Notes under the pieces: generated by a model | What the model was told of the DNA's origin: nothing | Seen by the model: the letters and a program-made list of their open reading frames with translations, nothing else | Databases searched by the model: none | Source: Euborellia annulipes | Taxonomy: Eukaryota; Arthropoda; Insecta; Dermaptera; Anisolabididae | DNA: 64,000 nt | Direction of reading: 5' to 3' | Assembly: GCA_023213315.1 (NCBI GenBank) | Contig: JAKCPI010012755.1 | Span: 1 to 64,000 of the forward strand | Translations under genes and position numbers: made by a program | Part shown: positions 23,254 to 34,721 of the stretch, piece after piece | Layout of the letters: every line of letters starts with the position of its first letter | How positions within the stretch are numbered: the first letter of the stretch is position 1

Positions 23254-23639
23254 GTAAATATACTATTTAATAAAAATATCAAATTATAATTAGGAAATTA
23301 TTGCTTAAACACTTGATTGAATGAAAGGGTTAATTGATGAAACTTTCGAATGTGCTTTTCGTTTAGTTTGCTCCCGGCAGCCATGATTCCCTCCAAAATT
23401 TTATAAGGCATGCTTTTCTTTATAACTGATTCTTGATGCTAAGTACTTGGTCAATAAAGGATTATTTTTAATGGTAGGCTATTTGTTTGTGTGATTAGTT
23501 TCTCTCACTCTCTCTTTCTATATTAATTCTCTCGTGGAATTGGGTATCATAAAATTTGTGCCATCTAAGTTTATATTTAATGAATATCCTATTTCTTATT
23601 ATTTATTATATGCATGTTTTAAATCAATTTAATAATCAG

Positions 23640-23760
23640 TTTTTTTTTTTTTATTTTTATTTTTTTTTTAACACTCACTTTTTTCTCATTCACACTCCCA
23701 TTCACACACACATACATACAGTCTTTTCGGCAACTCAGGCCATTTAAGACTTTAAACGAT
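23640..23760 (-). repeat. SINE family A tail, 5'-truncated
   Basis: The poly(T) start, CACTCACTTTTTTCTCATTC and GTCTTTTCGGCAACTCAGGCC are the reversed 3' end of family A. The head is missing. Confidence 0.7.
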
Positions 23761-23904
23761 ATACAACAAACTTGTTAACTTAGTCCATCAACCAAGGGCG
23801 GATACAAGGGGGCGGGTAAAGGGGGTAATTACCCCCCCCCCCCCCGTGATTAAAAAAAAAAATTTATTTTTAATGTAAAATTTTAAAAATTAATACTTAC
23901 AAAT

Positions 23905-24373
23905 TTGATTTGTGTGTCTGGGTTCAATTTAAAGCATGAAGTAATTGAGCTAGGAGGTTGAAATTTTATATTTAAGTTTTTTTTTTTTTTTTTTTTTCTC
24001 ATTCACACTCACAATCACACACACATTCACACAGTCTTTTCGGCAACTTAGGCCATTTAAGACTTTAGACGATAACCGTTATTTATTATTATACATATTG
24101 GGGTCCAGGCATTCTTATATAAGCCATTTGGTATTCAAATGCCTTATATAAAATCATCAGACTGCCTGGGGTCCGAACCCGCGACGTTTGGTATACGAGG
24201 TTAGCACGCTAACCTCTACGCCATGCCCCGAGGGCGGCGTATATTTAAGTTAATACTTCATAGGAAGGATAGGAGAAATGGTTGCCATGGTAACAAAATA
24301 TAAATATTTTCCTATATTTATAAATTTTACATCTAACCTTGAATTCTAATATATCGGCGGGAACTAAATATAC
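23905..24373 (+). repeat. W element fragments around a SINE
   Basis: AGCATGAAGTAATTGAGCTAGG (23933-23975) and GTTGCCATGGTAACAAAATA to CGGCGGGAACTAAATATA (24250-24372) are W blocks separated by the SINE at 23977-24235. The first block is in the opposite order from the second, so this is a rearranged copy. Confidence 0.5.
23977..24235 (-). repeat. tRNA-derived SINE, family A, full length
   Basis: A complete reversed copy, from the poly(T) to GCCCCGAGGGC. The B box is GGTCCGAACCCGC in reverse. The 12-bp duplication TATATTTAAGTT lies at 23967-23978 and 24240-24251 (overlapping the A tail by two bases). It interrupts a W element. Confidence 0.88.
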
Positions 24374-24487
24374 GCCCTCGGGGCTTGGTGTAGGGGTTAG
24401 AGTGCTAACCCCGTATACCAAAAGTTGCGGGTTCGGACCCCAGGCAGTCCGATGATTTTATTTAAGCCATTTGGATACCAAATGGTA
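24374..24487 (+). repeat. tRNA-derived SINE, family A, 3'-truncated
   Basis: The head has TTGGTGTAGGGG, GGGTTCGGACCCC and AAGCCATTTGGATACC, ending at AAATGGTATTGG. The tail is missing. Positions 24490-25260 have no recognised gene; a CT-rich stretch at 24729-24755 gives spurious Pro-rich frames. Confidence 0.75.
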
Positions 24488-25264
24488 TTGGTTGCAACAA
24501 TAAAAAAACTCTTGAAGACAGAAAATAAATGTAATAAAATGAAAATATCATGTTATCGCAATTAAAAGTTTTATGTTAGGAAATAACTCATCTGATTTTA
24601 CCGGAAGATTGAGTTCGAAATTAGTTAGAATGAGAAATGAATCCAAATGGATTTTGGCAAGCAATCTTGTAGAAGAAAAGGACAATAGAGGGCAATGTTC
24701 CCAGGTGTTGGCTTGAAGCTGAACCCTCTGCCTCCTCCTCCTCTTCTCACTCCATCCAAGCCATTAGCCTCTTGGGGTCTAAACTTAGCAGCCCTTTGGG
24801 GGGGCTTTGACTTCATAAATACCGCACTCGTTCCGTCTCACACATCACATTACTCATGTCTTTTGCTCAATTCAATATATAAATTTTAGCCAATTTTGTA
24901 TTAATTTATTTATCTTAAACATTTGACTTTATAAATAGTCTAGTTTAAATCAGCGGTTGAATCACTAAATTTGCAATTTTAAAATTTCACGGAGCACTTA
25001 GTTAAATTAATACGATCATAGCGTATGATTAGAGGGTTAATTACACTTTGAGGTTGATGTTTTGTAACAAATTAAAAATTTTATTAAATGAGCTCACTAA
25101 ATTTAAATAATATTTTCTGAATTACTTTGCGTACCATTAAACGAACCATCGTCTCTCGACTGCTGTTTTAATTCCTGAATAATTTTCCTGAAAATTTTGT
25201 TTATTAGTATTTAAAATTCACTCAATAAATTTAAAGAACCTTATTAAATTGATACTGGCGACCG

Positions 25265-25750
25265 TAGGCACTAGTTGAAACATATTAATATAGGAAATAT
25301 AAATCATACGCCAGGTTAGTTGTTTTATTAACTTTATATGTATTTCGACACTAGGTGTGTCTTCTTCTGAAGTTTATACATGAGTTCTATGCAGTGGCGG
25401 ATCCAGAGGAGTTTTTCGGGGGGGGGGTTAATCTGGTGTAACTGGTCGCACAGCACACAATTTTTTTCTTAATTTCGATAATTTTAAGGTGCATTCTGTA
25501 GTTGTTTACCAGAATATATATACAAATCAAATTTTTAAGTATTAGTTTTTAAAATTTTATATTAAAAACACAATTTTTTTCCAAAAAAAAATATTTTTCT
25601 CAAATCTCAGGGGGGGTAATAGCCCCTTTACCCCCTCCCCCTTGTATCCGCCCTTGCTTGTGTGAATGAATAAAGTTAATAAAACAATTTAAAACAACTA
25701 CACAACCTAGCGTATAATTTATACACCCTATATTAAAGAACCTTAGTAAT
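25265..25750. mobile_element. Inverted-repeat element with a degraded hammerhead
   Basis: The arms 25270-25345 and 25660-25745 share ACGCCAGGTTAGTTGTTTTATTAAC and its complement. On the minus strand at 25325-25372 CAGAAGA (U4 lost) is followed by A, GACAC/GTGTC, GAA and ATACATAT. The loop region holds a partial W hairpin (25429-25500) and hAT-like ends (CAGTGGCGGATCC at 25394, GTATCCGCCCTTG near 25655). Confidence 0.5.
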
Positions 25751-26013
25751 TTCATACCGGTACCTTTCTGGGCTATAGGGTGTTATTCGTGGAATTAATT
25801 TTTTTTGTGGTAATACCCCTGCCTTCGAGAAAATTAGGAACAAAACTGCTCTTCAATATTACTGAGTGGCACATTTTTTTTTTTTTGTTTTGTCATGCTC
25901 TACGCATTTTGCGTGACACATTCAATTTGCGTCTTAGCTAATTCTTTTAGATAAGTTCTTGGCAATCTTTTGAACTTGGGAATAGGAAACTTAATTGTAA
26001 GAGTAGATTCTTA

Positions 26014-26455
26014 GACCCAGTTGAATCACTTCTGATTAACTAGCTATACCTCGGATAAGCTCTGTTGACTATGACTTCGAGAGTCTTTTCACATCTAGGT
26101 TAGCTAATCATATGATTCAAAAAGAGCCCAGATCGTAGTTAACTAGACCCAAAATTCGGTATAAATCTTAAGTAAGGAGTGAAATTAGGAACACAAACCC
26201 TGTTTATTTCAATTTTTTTTAGAAATTTTTAAATTTTTGTTCAAAAATTAATTAACTTAATTAATTATTTTAAATTTTAAAAATTATTCTTTTATTAAGT
26301 TGCTAACTTCACAAAATTTTCCTCAGATAGCTAATTATTTATTGAAAAACTAATCTTTTAACTCGAAGATTAAGCGTGTTCTTGTTTACTATATCGATTA
26401 TTTGCCATCTGGCGGATAATTTTACTAGTTGACTAGAACTGAAGCAACCTTAATG
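26014..26455. mobile_element. TIR element, second copy at 56087-56508
   Basis: Ends rich in AGTTGNNTCANTTCT and AGAACTGAAGCAACC bracket sequence (TAACTAGCTATACCTCGGATAAG, AAGAGCCCAGATCGTAGTTAACTAG) that recurs in inverted orientation at 56390-56505. Both copies follow CTTAGA. Non-coding. Confidence 0.55.
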
Positions 26456-28620
26456 ACAGTAACAGAAGGGAGTGGGCAAGGGCGTAACTAGGGGGGCCGG
26501 ACCCCCCACCCAGCCAAATTTTTTAGTTACGCCAATGGGGGTGGAGCTTGTTCCGTTTTAATGAAGGATAAGGTTTTGGATTAAATAAAAAAAAAAACAC
26601 CATTTAATAATAATAATAAGAATATATTAAGAATAGTTATGTTGTGTGATACAATAACAGTTCACAGGCACTGACGGATGGTTGAGATTATATTTTATAT
26701 TTCCATATAATTTTTCTTTATTTTTATTTTATTTTTTTAATATAAAATAACTATACTATTACTATTGGATTTAAAAAACTGACTTCTTTACTGGCGACTT
26801 TGAAAATAATTTTTTTTTTAACAACATTGACTAGTATTTTTTTTTTCCTTATCATCATATTGCACAGGCGCATTCTGATCTGAGCAGTTAGTGAGAAATT
26901 ATATAAATATTTATATATATTTCTCTTTTGACTATTCATAATAATATAATAATAATAATAAATAAGGCCCATTAAGAGCCACAGATCGAGCAAAGGGCTT
27001 TCTGATAAAGGGTTCGCCGAAGTGAATCAAAGTCCTAAATTGGACGGTTTATTTATCAAAGGAACCCAATCCCAAGGCCCTTGCTAAATATCTAATAATG
27101 AATATTAAGACTTAATTAACATTGACCAGAAGAATAATTAAGTACTAAGAATATATAATATTTACAAATTTAAAAAAAAAAGAATTCCAAAATTTTAGAA
27201 ATTCTTTTTTTTTTTATTATTATTTTGGTACCCAATGAACGAAGGACATTTATTTAGGTTACCATATAACTGGTCCCTTTTTTTTAAATTATAAAAAAAT
27301 GGACCATAAAGTGTGCATTTTATTAATAATATATATAGTCTATGTTATTTCTAGACTAGGTGTGAAATTTCGTCTATCTATTCTAATTTTTCGGACGCAA
27401 CGTTAACTACTGCACCGATAGATATATTTACTAAATTCTAATAATATTTTTAATAATAATATATTAATATAATAATAATAATAATAAAATAATTATAAAT
27501 TTGTTTAACGAGGTTGAGTTTTATAAATTCCATCCTCTATATCTATGAATATAATAAATAACAAAGATATTAACCATAAGTTAACAGAACGTTCTAAAAA
27601 AAAATGAAGTCCATGCTCGTGTGGCCTTCATTTGTATTTTTAAAATACATTTTGAGCGACATTTCATCACTAAATTATATATTTATACGTACAGTATGTA
27701 ATAATAATATATTAATCTTTCTTGCAAAAATTTTAATTTCAAAATAAAATTAATTTCTCTATAAAAATATATTTATTTTTTTAAAAATATCATATCACGA
27801 TGGTCTGTTTTAATTTAGATAAAAATATTTTTTACAATTTTTTTTTTATATAGGCCCATACCTTAGATCAAAATTTACTTTTTTTTTGCAAGAAAGATTA
27901 ATTTTAATTTTTATTTTTTTTTATTTGGTTTTTATAAAAATTTTTTTAAAAATAATATCAATAAATTGATTTTTTTTTTTTTGGCGAATTTATAAAATAA
28001 ATAAAAAAAAAATTAATTTTTTTTTACCAACTTCATTTAAATCAGTATTCCTTTATTATATGAATGTATTATAATAGTATATAATAAATAAATATATAAA
28101 AATAAAAAAAGTTAACAAATTCATTTTGAAAGAAATAAGAAGGGAAAATTAAAAAAAAAAAAAAAAAAAAAAAAACGTCAAAGAAAATACTGATTAAAAT
28201 GAACACTAAGAAGAAGCTGCTCTTAATAGGAATTATTTTTGAGCTACGCGCGCGTATTTATTTATTTTAATTTTTAAAGCCGTCTTTTTATTAATAATGA
28301 ATGAAATTTTGAGAGCGCGTTGTTTATTTCCTAGGCCATTAGATTTATATATAGGCTAAGTGAATTTTCGTTATAAAGGATACGAGGGAGGGAAGGGCAA
28401 TTGCCTCATTTATAAGCCAAAGAATACATGCCTCTCGAAACATATAGATAGTGCTGATCAAGCACTTAATCTAATTCGACAGGTTTCTGAATTCTATGCG
28501 TTTTGCCTATGTTATGGAGTGGGGATGAAGTGATCGTTTACACCCCCCAAATGATTTTTCGTAGAAGAAATAATATTTTTATCCATTTCCTTAATTCAAC
28601 AGTCAATTTTTTTTAAACCA
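26455..28620. other. AT-rich stretch, no gene recognised
   Basis: A tiny TIR element at 26475-26541 (AAGGGCGTAACTAG and TTAGTTACGCCAATG) is the only clear repeat. The rest has A/T runs, including AT-microsatellite-like sequence at 27420-27490 and poly(A) at 28150-28175. Nothing coding was identified. Confidence 0.4.
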
Positions 28621-28628
28621 CTGTAATT

Positions 28629-29318
28629 TAGTCCTGGCCAGGGCCGGTTTTAGGCATTTTTTTTTAGCCAATTTGTCATAAGTGTAAATTTTGGAGAAAG
28701 TATATAATAACTCTTCCCAAGGTGCATAGGGACCCTATGCGTTGAAGGAAAAATAACTATAAATAAATAAAACTAATAAATTGTATAAATATTTTTTTGT
28801 TTCTTGCAATAAAAAAATATTAATTTGAAGTAAGAATTTCCACGCGGCGCCACATGCCGCTCTATGTTTCGCATGGGCCTTGAGCTCGGTTTGGTCCTAG
28901 CCAAATTATTCAACTAGAGGGTTTAAAATACAACTCTTTACATACTATAATGATATTTTGATGTATGTCAGTACCAGGGCGTATTTACGAAGAGACGAAC
29001 TAAGCGCCCGCCTAGGGCGGCAAATTTTAGGGGCAGCAAAATTTGGTGAAAAATTGCCTATTTAGATACGTATAAATTTTTTTTAAAATAGTCGTTTAAA
29101 AACTAAAGGAAGAGTCTTTTACTTTTTTTATTAAAAAAAAAAAATAATAAAAAATAATTTCTCATTGTTGAGGTGACTGAAGAGGGGGGAGGGCGGCAAG
29201 AATCCTCTGCCTAGAGGCGGCAAAATGTCTAAATCCGCCCCTGCCAAATAGAAATATACATTACCAACAAATATAATAATTTTTAAGAAAAAAAACTGAA
29301 TAATTTGGCCAGGACTGA
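28629..29318. repeat. Composite of hAT-like fragments
   Basis: TAGTCCTGGCCA at 28629 and TGGCCAGGACT at 29307 are inverted. Inside, CAGGGCCGGTTTTAGG (28638) and CAGGGCGTATTTACG...AATCCGCCCCTG (28976-29243) are hAT-type ends. GTCCTGGC (28631) and GTCCTAGC (28894) may be an 8-bp duplication of the first insert. Confidence 0.4.
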
Positions 29319-29629
29319 ATTCCTTCATTTGTACCCAAGACCTTCCTCAATTGGGATAAGCTACCTGTCTCAAATTTTTTCCCAAAACCTACAAATATTT
29401 AAATCTAACCTCAACATGGAATCTTTTTACTGTTGAGTCTCTCTCCCTATTCTTATTTTTTTTTCACTTGTTCTGCCGGGTGGCATGTGACAATGGTAAA
29501 AAAAAATACAAAGAGGGTTTAATGATTCTTTTAAGGGACTCTTCTGTTTGGCATTAAACAGGATAATTATTTAAAACAATTGCAATCATTTTTTCCTTAA
29601 TATGCATCTCCGATCATTTTTACTAATTT

Positions 29630-29668
29630 TGCCCCCCCCCCCTAAAAAATCTCCTAGTTCCGGCCCTG
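29630..29668. repeat. hAT MITE right-end fragment
   Basis: A C run followed by AAAAAATCTCCTAGTTCCGGCCCTG is the same right end as the element at 3536-3722. Confidence 0.6.
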
Positions 29669-29669
29669 C

Positions 29670-30394
29670 TCTTACCCTATTACTTTCTCTTACCCTATAT
29701 ATGTTTTTATTTCTATTCGTACAAACTTTACAAATAAATAATTAGGAAATTTATTCGTCTCACACACCCTCACGAGATCCATACTTAAAATTCTTTATTA
29801 ATAAAATATTTTCTATATGTGAGGCATTATATGAGGAATGAATTTCCCCCTCTCCTTATTTTGCTCCCTTATAATGAGAATTCACTTTATTAAGAAAATA
29901 TGGAATTATTTATCCCATTTTATAAGGTACAATAATTAAATTTGACTAAAAATTTAATAAATTAATACTATAACAAATTTGTTATTATTAACTTAGTCCT
30001 AAGGTATTTATTTTATTTATTTATAATACAGTTAATAAATTTATTATTGCATTGGTTCGAAGACTTTAATTGATAAAATTAATTAATTTTTTTTTTGAAT
30101 GATTACGTAATAGATTTTATCGATTCCCTCTAATGATTGTCTATTATTTTTTTTTTTTCCTCTAGATTTCATTATCCTAAAAGGAAATAATTTAATATTT
30201 ATATTCAAATGATATTTCATAAGAGGGGATTGTTTCGAATTGGTCCCGAATTAATTAAATTTGAATCGATTAGAAAAAGGAGGGCATTTTTCATCGAACC
30301 AATAGCAGCTAGTGAAGGGGAGGGGGGGGTATAATAATATTTTACATGGTCACCATTGGCAGGGCATTTGGGTGGCTGTAGCCCTTGGAAACCC
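29670..30394. other. Presumed 3' flank / 3' UTR of the RBM24-like gene
   Basis: AT-rich sequence immediately downstream of the stop codon on the minus strand. No repeat is recognised. Several TTTATT words (AATAAA on the minus strand) could serve as polyadenylation signals; none can be chosen. Confidence 0.3.
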
Positions 30395-30567
30395 TCATTG
30401 AAGCCTTGTATCCTGTAGCGATGCTGCCTGTGCAGCTGCAGTCTGGTACGGGTTCAGGCCGGGGAATCCCCCCGCTGCCGCTGCAGCCGCCGCAGCTGCT
30501 GGCAATCCGGCTGCAGCTTGTGGTAGGGCTGCGTAGGTATATGGTGAGGCTACGTAGCCTGTCGTTC
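30395..30567 (-). CDS. RBM24/RBM38-like protein, last coding exon
   Basis: This 173-nt terminal exon has the acceptor GGGGGACAG|GAACG. In phase it gives GTTGYVASPYTYAALPQ, an Ala-rich stretch, GGFPGLNPYQ, and the C-terminus AASLQDTRLQ followed by TGA (30397-30395). The end resembles the LQ-x-x-R-x-Q C-terminus of vertebrate RBM24, which supports both the frame and the gene identity. The other open frame over this exon (ending LPMVTM) is less family-like but could be used if splicing differed. No polyadenylation signal was fixed with confidence; the 3' UTR runs toward lower coordinates. Confidence 0.78.
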
Positions 30568-31002
30568 CTGTCCCCCAAACAAACAAACAAATATCATCAT
30601 CATTTTCGTTTTTTCTCACCTTTCCTAAAACATTTTTTAATTATGCGACGAGTGAAATGTGACATTGTTTTTCCGAGTGTTTATTTTTACTAAAAAAATA
30701 TTGATCTTTATTAGATCATAAATCTTTTTTTTTTTTTTAATTTATCTCAAATAAAACAGAATATTAAGTTCATTTTTTTTTTTATTAAGATATTTAGATT
30801 TGAGAACTTGAGTAAAACTGAATGAAAGATTGATGAGAAACATTGATCAGATTTGTTTGAAATCACTCAATTTACAAGCTGATATTATTAAATGAATGAA
30901 TAATCTGCTATAGGGTTGCATAATATGTTGGGTTACTAATCGTTAATGGATTCTTGGATTAATTAATGAAAATTAACTACTTTTGTTTAATTTAAAGTCT
31001 TT

Positions 31003-31136
31003 TTCGGCATTGGAGGCCATTTAGAACCCATATCTATTTCATTTGATTGATAGCCAATTCAAACGAAATAAGATGGAATGCGAACCCTTGACCGCTAGCA
31101 CAAGAAGCAGACTGAGCCATGGCCAAAGGCAATTGA
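31003..31136 (-). repeat. tRNA-SINE family B
   Basis: On the minus strand the head CATGGCTCAGTCTG, the B box GGGTTCGCATTCC, the body GAATTGGCTATCAATCAAAT and the tail AAATGGCCTCCAATGCCGAA are present. It lies in the last intron of the RBM24-like gene. Confidence 0.75.
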
Positions 31137-31439
31137 GCGGATTCTCCTCAAAGGAGTTTTGATACAATTAATACAAAAATAATGTTTTAATCGAGTTGAG
31201 TTGGTTTAATTTAATTAATTAATTTAATTAATTTTAAATTAATACAAAAATCCATTTTAATTGGCCCTCCCCCTCCCCTTACTTTGGACAGAGGTACAAC
31301 TTAGAACACCAGAAAAACTAGAGAAAGCTGGTTAGGAAGTGAAAAATGGCACTTTAAGTCTAAGTACCGTAGAGGTTCAGAAAAATACATGTATAAGGAG
31401 GTTCGTCTTATCATCAATTGTATAAGTTATATTATATAT

Positions 31440-31672
31440 TGTCACAAGGTTAGGTTAGGTTGAAGTGGCCGTTCCCAGAGAGGGAACACACTTAGGCCAA
31501 TTAGGCCCTTTGTGATACCACGGTGGAGCTTTCCCTCTTTCCTACCCTAAGAGGAGACTTCGGCAGGATGCTTTTAATTATTTGCGGCAAGCTGGATTCG
31601 AACCCGAGCCGTGTTGAGACTTCGGACTCGGTAATCCTCAGCTTAGCCGGTTTAGCCATTGCCTCCTCTTAT
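31440..31672 (-). repeat. tRNA-SINE family C, telomere-like 3' end
   Basis: GAGGAGGCAATGGCTAAACC and CGGGTTCGAATCC are A- and B-box-like. The body continues through GGCCTAATTGGCC to GGCCACTTCAACCTAACC. The plus strand at the 3' end reads AGGTTAGGTTAGGTTG, resembling arthropod TTAGG repeats. A fragment of this end lies at 41425-41452, and a related head at 61596-61680. Confidence 0.65.
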
Positions 31673-31770
31673 ATTGGCACAAAAGACTGGTGTAAATATA
31701 GCTTTCCGTCACCACTTCAGGTGGATGGATAAACCTTAGGCACAGATTGAAGATGAAAACATTATATCTG

Positions 31771-32839
31771 ACAAGGGGAGGGTACGACCTTGGAATTTCA
31801 TTTTGGGATGAAACTTCGGGTGATGATTGTAGACCGTTAGGGGGTTCACCCCTTGAAATAGTAACGCGCAACGCTCAATAGTTTCGGAGAAAATGGCGTT
31901 TAAAAAATTCAAAGTCCGCTTATATACTAGTTAGGCTTTTTATATGACAATGGCGACAATAGTCTAGTAGGTAGCGTGTCTACCCACCAAACTGGCGCTT
32001 GGGGTTCGAATCTCGCCTAGACTTATTTTTTTTTTTATTAAATTATTTATTTTATTGTTTTTACAATTAAATAAATTTATTATTTAATATTATAGATTAT
32101 TTATTAATAGAGAAATTTTTGTGAACGTAAATGATGTTTGTCTGTTTTCCAACTGATCTTTTAAAAAATAATTCATTGTTCTTGTAAAAATTATTCCGCT
32201 TTCATTAATTGTGCTAGATGCCGAAAAAAATTTTGTTTTAAATGTTTTTAAGATGATTATCATTCAGGCTCATGTTTGTAGTAAAAAAGTATAATGTATA
32301 AATGCTTATAATGTAAAATCAAGAAATAAGATTGAAACTTTTTACTTATTAATAGCCTAAATTATAGTATTTTGAATAATAGTTTATTAAATAATAGTGT
32401 ATTTATTTGGAAGTTATTTAAAATATTACTATTGAATATAATTAAATTATGATTTAAAATTTAGTCTTTTTTTTGTTAGCAAATAACACTATAGTTATTT
32501 ATTAATAAATAATCTTTAATAGTAAATAATAAATTTATTTAATTGTAAAAACAATAAAATAAATAATTTAATTAAAAAAAAAAATAAGTCGAGGCGAGAT
32601 TCGAACCCCAAGCGCCCATTTGGTAGGTAGACACGCTACCTACTAGACTATTGTCGCCATTGTCATATAAAAAGCCTAACTAGTATATAAGCGGACTTTG
32701 AATTTTTTAAACGCCATTTTCTCCGAAACTATTGAGCGTTGCGCGTTACTATTTCAAGGGGTGAACCCCCTAACGGTCTACAATCATCACCCGAAGTTTC
32801 ATCCCAAAATGAAATTCCAAGGTCGTGCCCTCCCCTTGT
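31771..32839. mobile_element. Long TIR element with tRNA-like sequence in both arms
   Basis: The arms 31771-32090 and 32520-32839 are nearly perfect inverted repeats of about 320 bp, ending ACAAGGGGAGGG. Each arm carries GACAATAGTCTAGTAGGTAG and GGGGTTCGAATCTCGCC, like the D arm to T arm of a tRNA or a pol III promoter. The 430-bp centre is AT-rich without open frames. No clear target duplication. Confidence 0.75.
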
Positions 32840-32869
32840 GAGTGTTTGATTTATTATTTTCTGGATTGG

Positions 32870-33075
32870 AAGAGAGCAAGTACAGGTGCAGCAAATAAAG
32901 AGAGCCTTTGGATGCCAAATGCCGAAAAGGAGACGTTTCAGACAAAATTTTATTCGTCAATGACAACTTTGTGCCTAATTAGATTGTAAGCCTACAAGGA
33001 CTGAAACGTCTCCTTTTCGGCATTTGGCATCCAACGGCTCTTTATTTGCTGCACCCGTTGCTCTTTTCCAATCCA
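32870..33075. mobile_element. Inverted pair, family F/G flank with deleted hammerhead core
   Basis: The arms share AAAGAGCCTTTGGATGCC, CAAATGCCGAAAAGGAGACG and GCAGCAAATAAAG with their complements. The plus arm reads AAGGACTGAAACGTCTCCTTT (33000): stem I AAGGA/TCCTT is perfect, but CTGA joins directly to AACGTC, so GA, stem II and the first GA of GAAA are lost. Confidence 0.6.
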
Positions 33076-33383
33076 TAACATCAACAGCATCTTTTCTTCA
33101 GCTTTTATTATTTTCTGTCTAAATTTACCATGTGTACGACTAACGTTGGACAGACCAATTGTTTTAGCATAAAAATCAATGTGTATCCAATGTTACTTCG
33201 TTATAGGTTTAACTTTAATTTAATCTTTTTTTTTCCTGAAATGATTCAATAATTTCTGTAAAAATATGCTGTAAATATGTTCAGTGCATTCTAAATAATA
33301 TTTTGAGAATAAATGTTTTGTTATATTATTCATTATAATGATGCTCTTTACCAGCAGATTAATCGCTCCACCTGACGTCCTTT

Positions 33384-33430
33384 ATTTGACAAATATTTCG
33401 ACGCATATGACATGCATCATCCTCAGTGCC
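33384..33430 (-). ncRNA. Hammerhead-like motif, family H
   Basis: The core is CTGAGGA plus T. Stem II is GATGCAT/ATGCGTC (7 bp with one G-U), followed by GAA and ATATTTGTC. Stem I pairing was not found, so activity is doubtful. Confidence 0.5.
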
Positions 33431-33567
33431 GCGAGAATGTAATAGGTGGGCTTGGTCCAAAAATGATTTAAATGCCTTAGGGGCATCATACATGTTTCTT
33501 GGGAGGTGCCTTCTTTAAGCTGATGACCGCTCTGATTCAGAATTGATATTGACCTATTACATCCTCG

Positions 33568-33615
33568 CGGCACTGAGGATGACGCCTGTCATATGCGTCG
33601 AAATATTTGCCAAAT
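33568..33615 (+). ncRNA. Hammerhead-like motif, family H, inverted partner
   Basis: CTGAGGA plus T is followed by GACGC/GCGTC, GAA and ATATTTGCC. Stem II has C-G where the minus copy has U-G, so pairing is kept despite a base change. The flanks CACCTGACGTCCTTTATTTG and its complement complete the inverted repeat (33365-33640). Confidence 0.5.
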
Positions 33616-33834
33616 AAAGGACGTCAGGTGGAGCGATTAATCTGCTGGTTGTTATTTACCAACCCCATTACTTTACTCAACTTAGCCTACTATATAACCT
33701 GGATGCTCTTTACCTTTGACTAATAAAATTGTCTAAAGTTTCCCCATTTTACCGTATCATTGTTTAAATATTTTTGTCTTCTTTCGGCATCTGAGACTAT
33801 TTAGATCCAATGGTAACTAATAGTCTTTTTTGTA

Positions 33835-34044
33835 CAGTGAGCGCCACAATTAAGTCCCCACCTGATAGCTAGTACCTTAAGTATATGGTAAATGGTGAAA
33901 TAATTTTAAATTTGAAAAGGTAAAATAAAAATCATTTGTACCAGATTTTACGTTTTACCTTTTCGGTCATTAAAATTATTTCATTATACACTATATACTT
34001 AAGGCTCTAGCTATCAGGTGGGGACTTAATTGTGACGCTCACTG
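33835..34044. mobile_element. Mariner/Tc1-like MITE
   Basis: The TIRs CAGTGAGCGCCACAATTAAG and CTTAATTGTGACGCTCACTG extend about 35 bp (GTCCCCACCTGATAGCT). TA flanks both ends. Non-coding, 210 bp. A second copy is at 51754-51957. Confidence 0.85.
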
Positions 34045-34218
34045 TACCTCCTATTTCTATAAAGATTAGTTTAATTAGTGCTTAAACAATGTACAAAAAA
34101 TAATTGAACTTTTTTTGAATATCAATTTAATTTGAGTAGATGCATCTGTTTGCATTCATTTTAGTAAGTGGGAATAGAAATGTTTAATGACTTCATTCCG
34201 ACGAAATACGCACAGTAA

Positions 34219-34242
34219 GTAGGTGTGTGTGTGTGTGTGTGC
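34219..34242. repeat. GT microsatellite
   Basis: AGGTGTGTGTGTGTGTGTG lies about 190 bp downstream of the Ala-rich exon's 3' end, in intron sequence. Confidence 0.8.
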
Positions 34243-34431
34243 CCTTGTTTACTTCGCCAACTGACGTATATTAAAAGGAAATTCCGATTCATTTCATTAA
34301 AATTTACGCACCAACAAAACTACCCTAACTATCATTAAATAAAAAAAAGATACTTTTTCGTTCTGAGGTCATTTCTATTTATTAATTTTTCAAATGAGGA
34401 TTTAGCGATTAAATAAAAAATAAATGCTCAC

Positions 34432-34721
34432 CTGTCGTAGTGTAGGGATATGTCTCAAAACCAGCCGGATATTGTCCAGGGTATGTAATGGCTGCAGCTG
34501 CGGCTGCCGCAGCAGCTGCATTCTGATATTCATAGAACTGTGCGGCGAGTGCAGCATGACTTAGCGGAGCAGCCGCAGCGGCCGCCGCTGCTGCAGCGGA
34601 TGCTGTAGTGGGCAAAGGGACCACACTTCCAGGTGCAGCGGCACCGCCACCCGACGCCGCCGCTGCAGCGGCAGCAGCAGCAGCCAAATACGGCGATGAA
34701 TACACGTAGCCAGGGGGCAAA
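34432..34721 (-). CDS. RBM24/RBM38-like protein, Ala-rich exon
   Basis: This 290-nt exon is in one open frame. It begins PPGYVYSSPYLAAA, runs through long alanine tracts broken by SGGGAAAPGSVVPLPTT, continues with LSHAALAAQFYEYQ and more alanine, and ends ITYPGQYPAGFETYPYTTT. The donor is ACAG|GTGAGC, leaving one base (G) that joins GA in the next exon to make Gly. The alanines use mixed GCA, GCT, GCC and GCG codons, so the tract is not a pure triplet expansion. RBM24/38 proteins have a similar Ala/Tyr/Pro-rich disordered tail. The acceptor is a CAGCAG tandem: the alternative start three bases upstream (34724) would insert one Ser (QYG-S-LPPG). The intron to the preceding exon is about 21.3 kb. 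Confidence 0.78.

Noticed and set aside
30342..30693. Other open frames over the last exon, including a plus-strand Pro/Leu/Gln frame and a minus frame ending LPMVTM
   Set aside because: They are other-frame readings of the Ala-rich exon. Only the frame ending LQDTRLQ joins in phase with the preceding exon and matches the family C-terminus.
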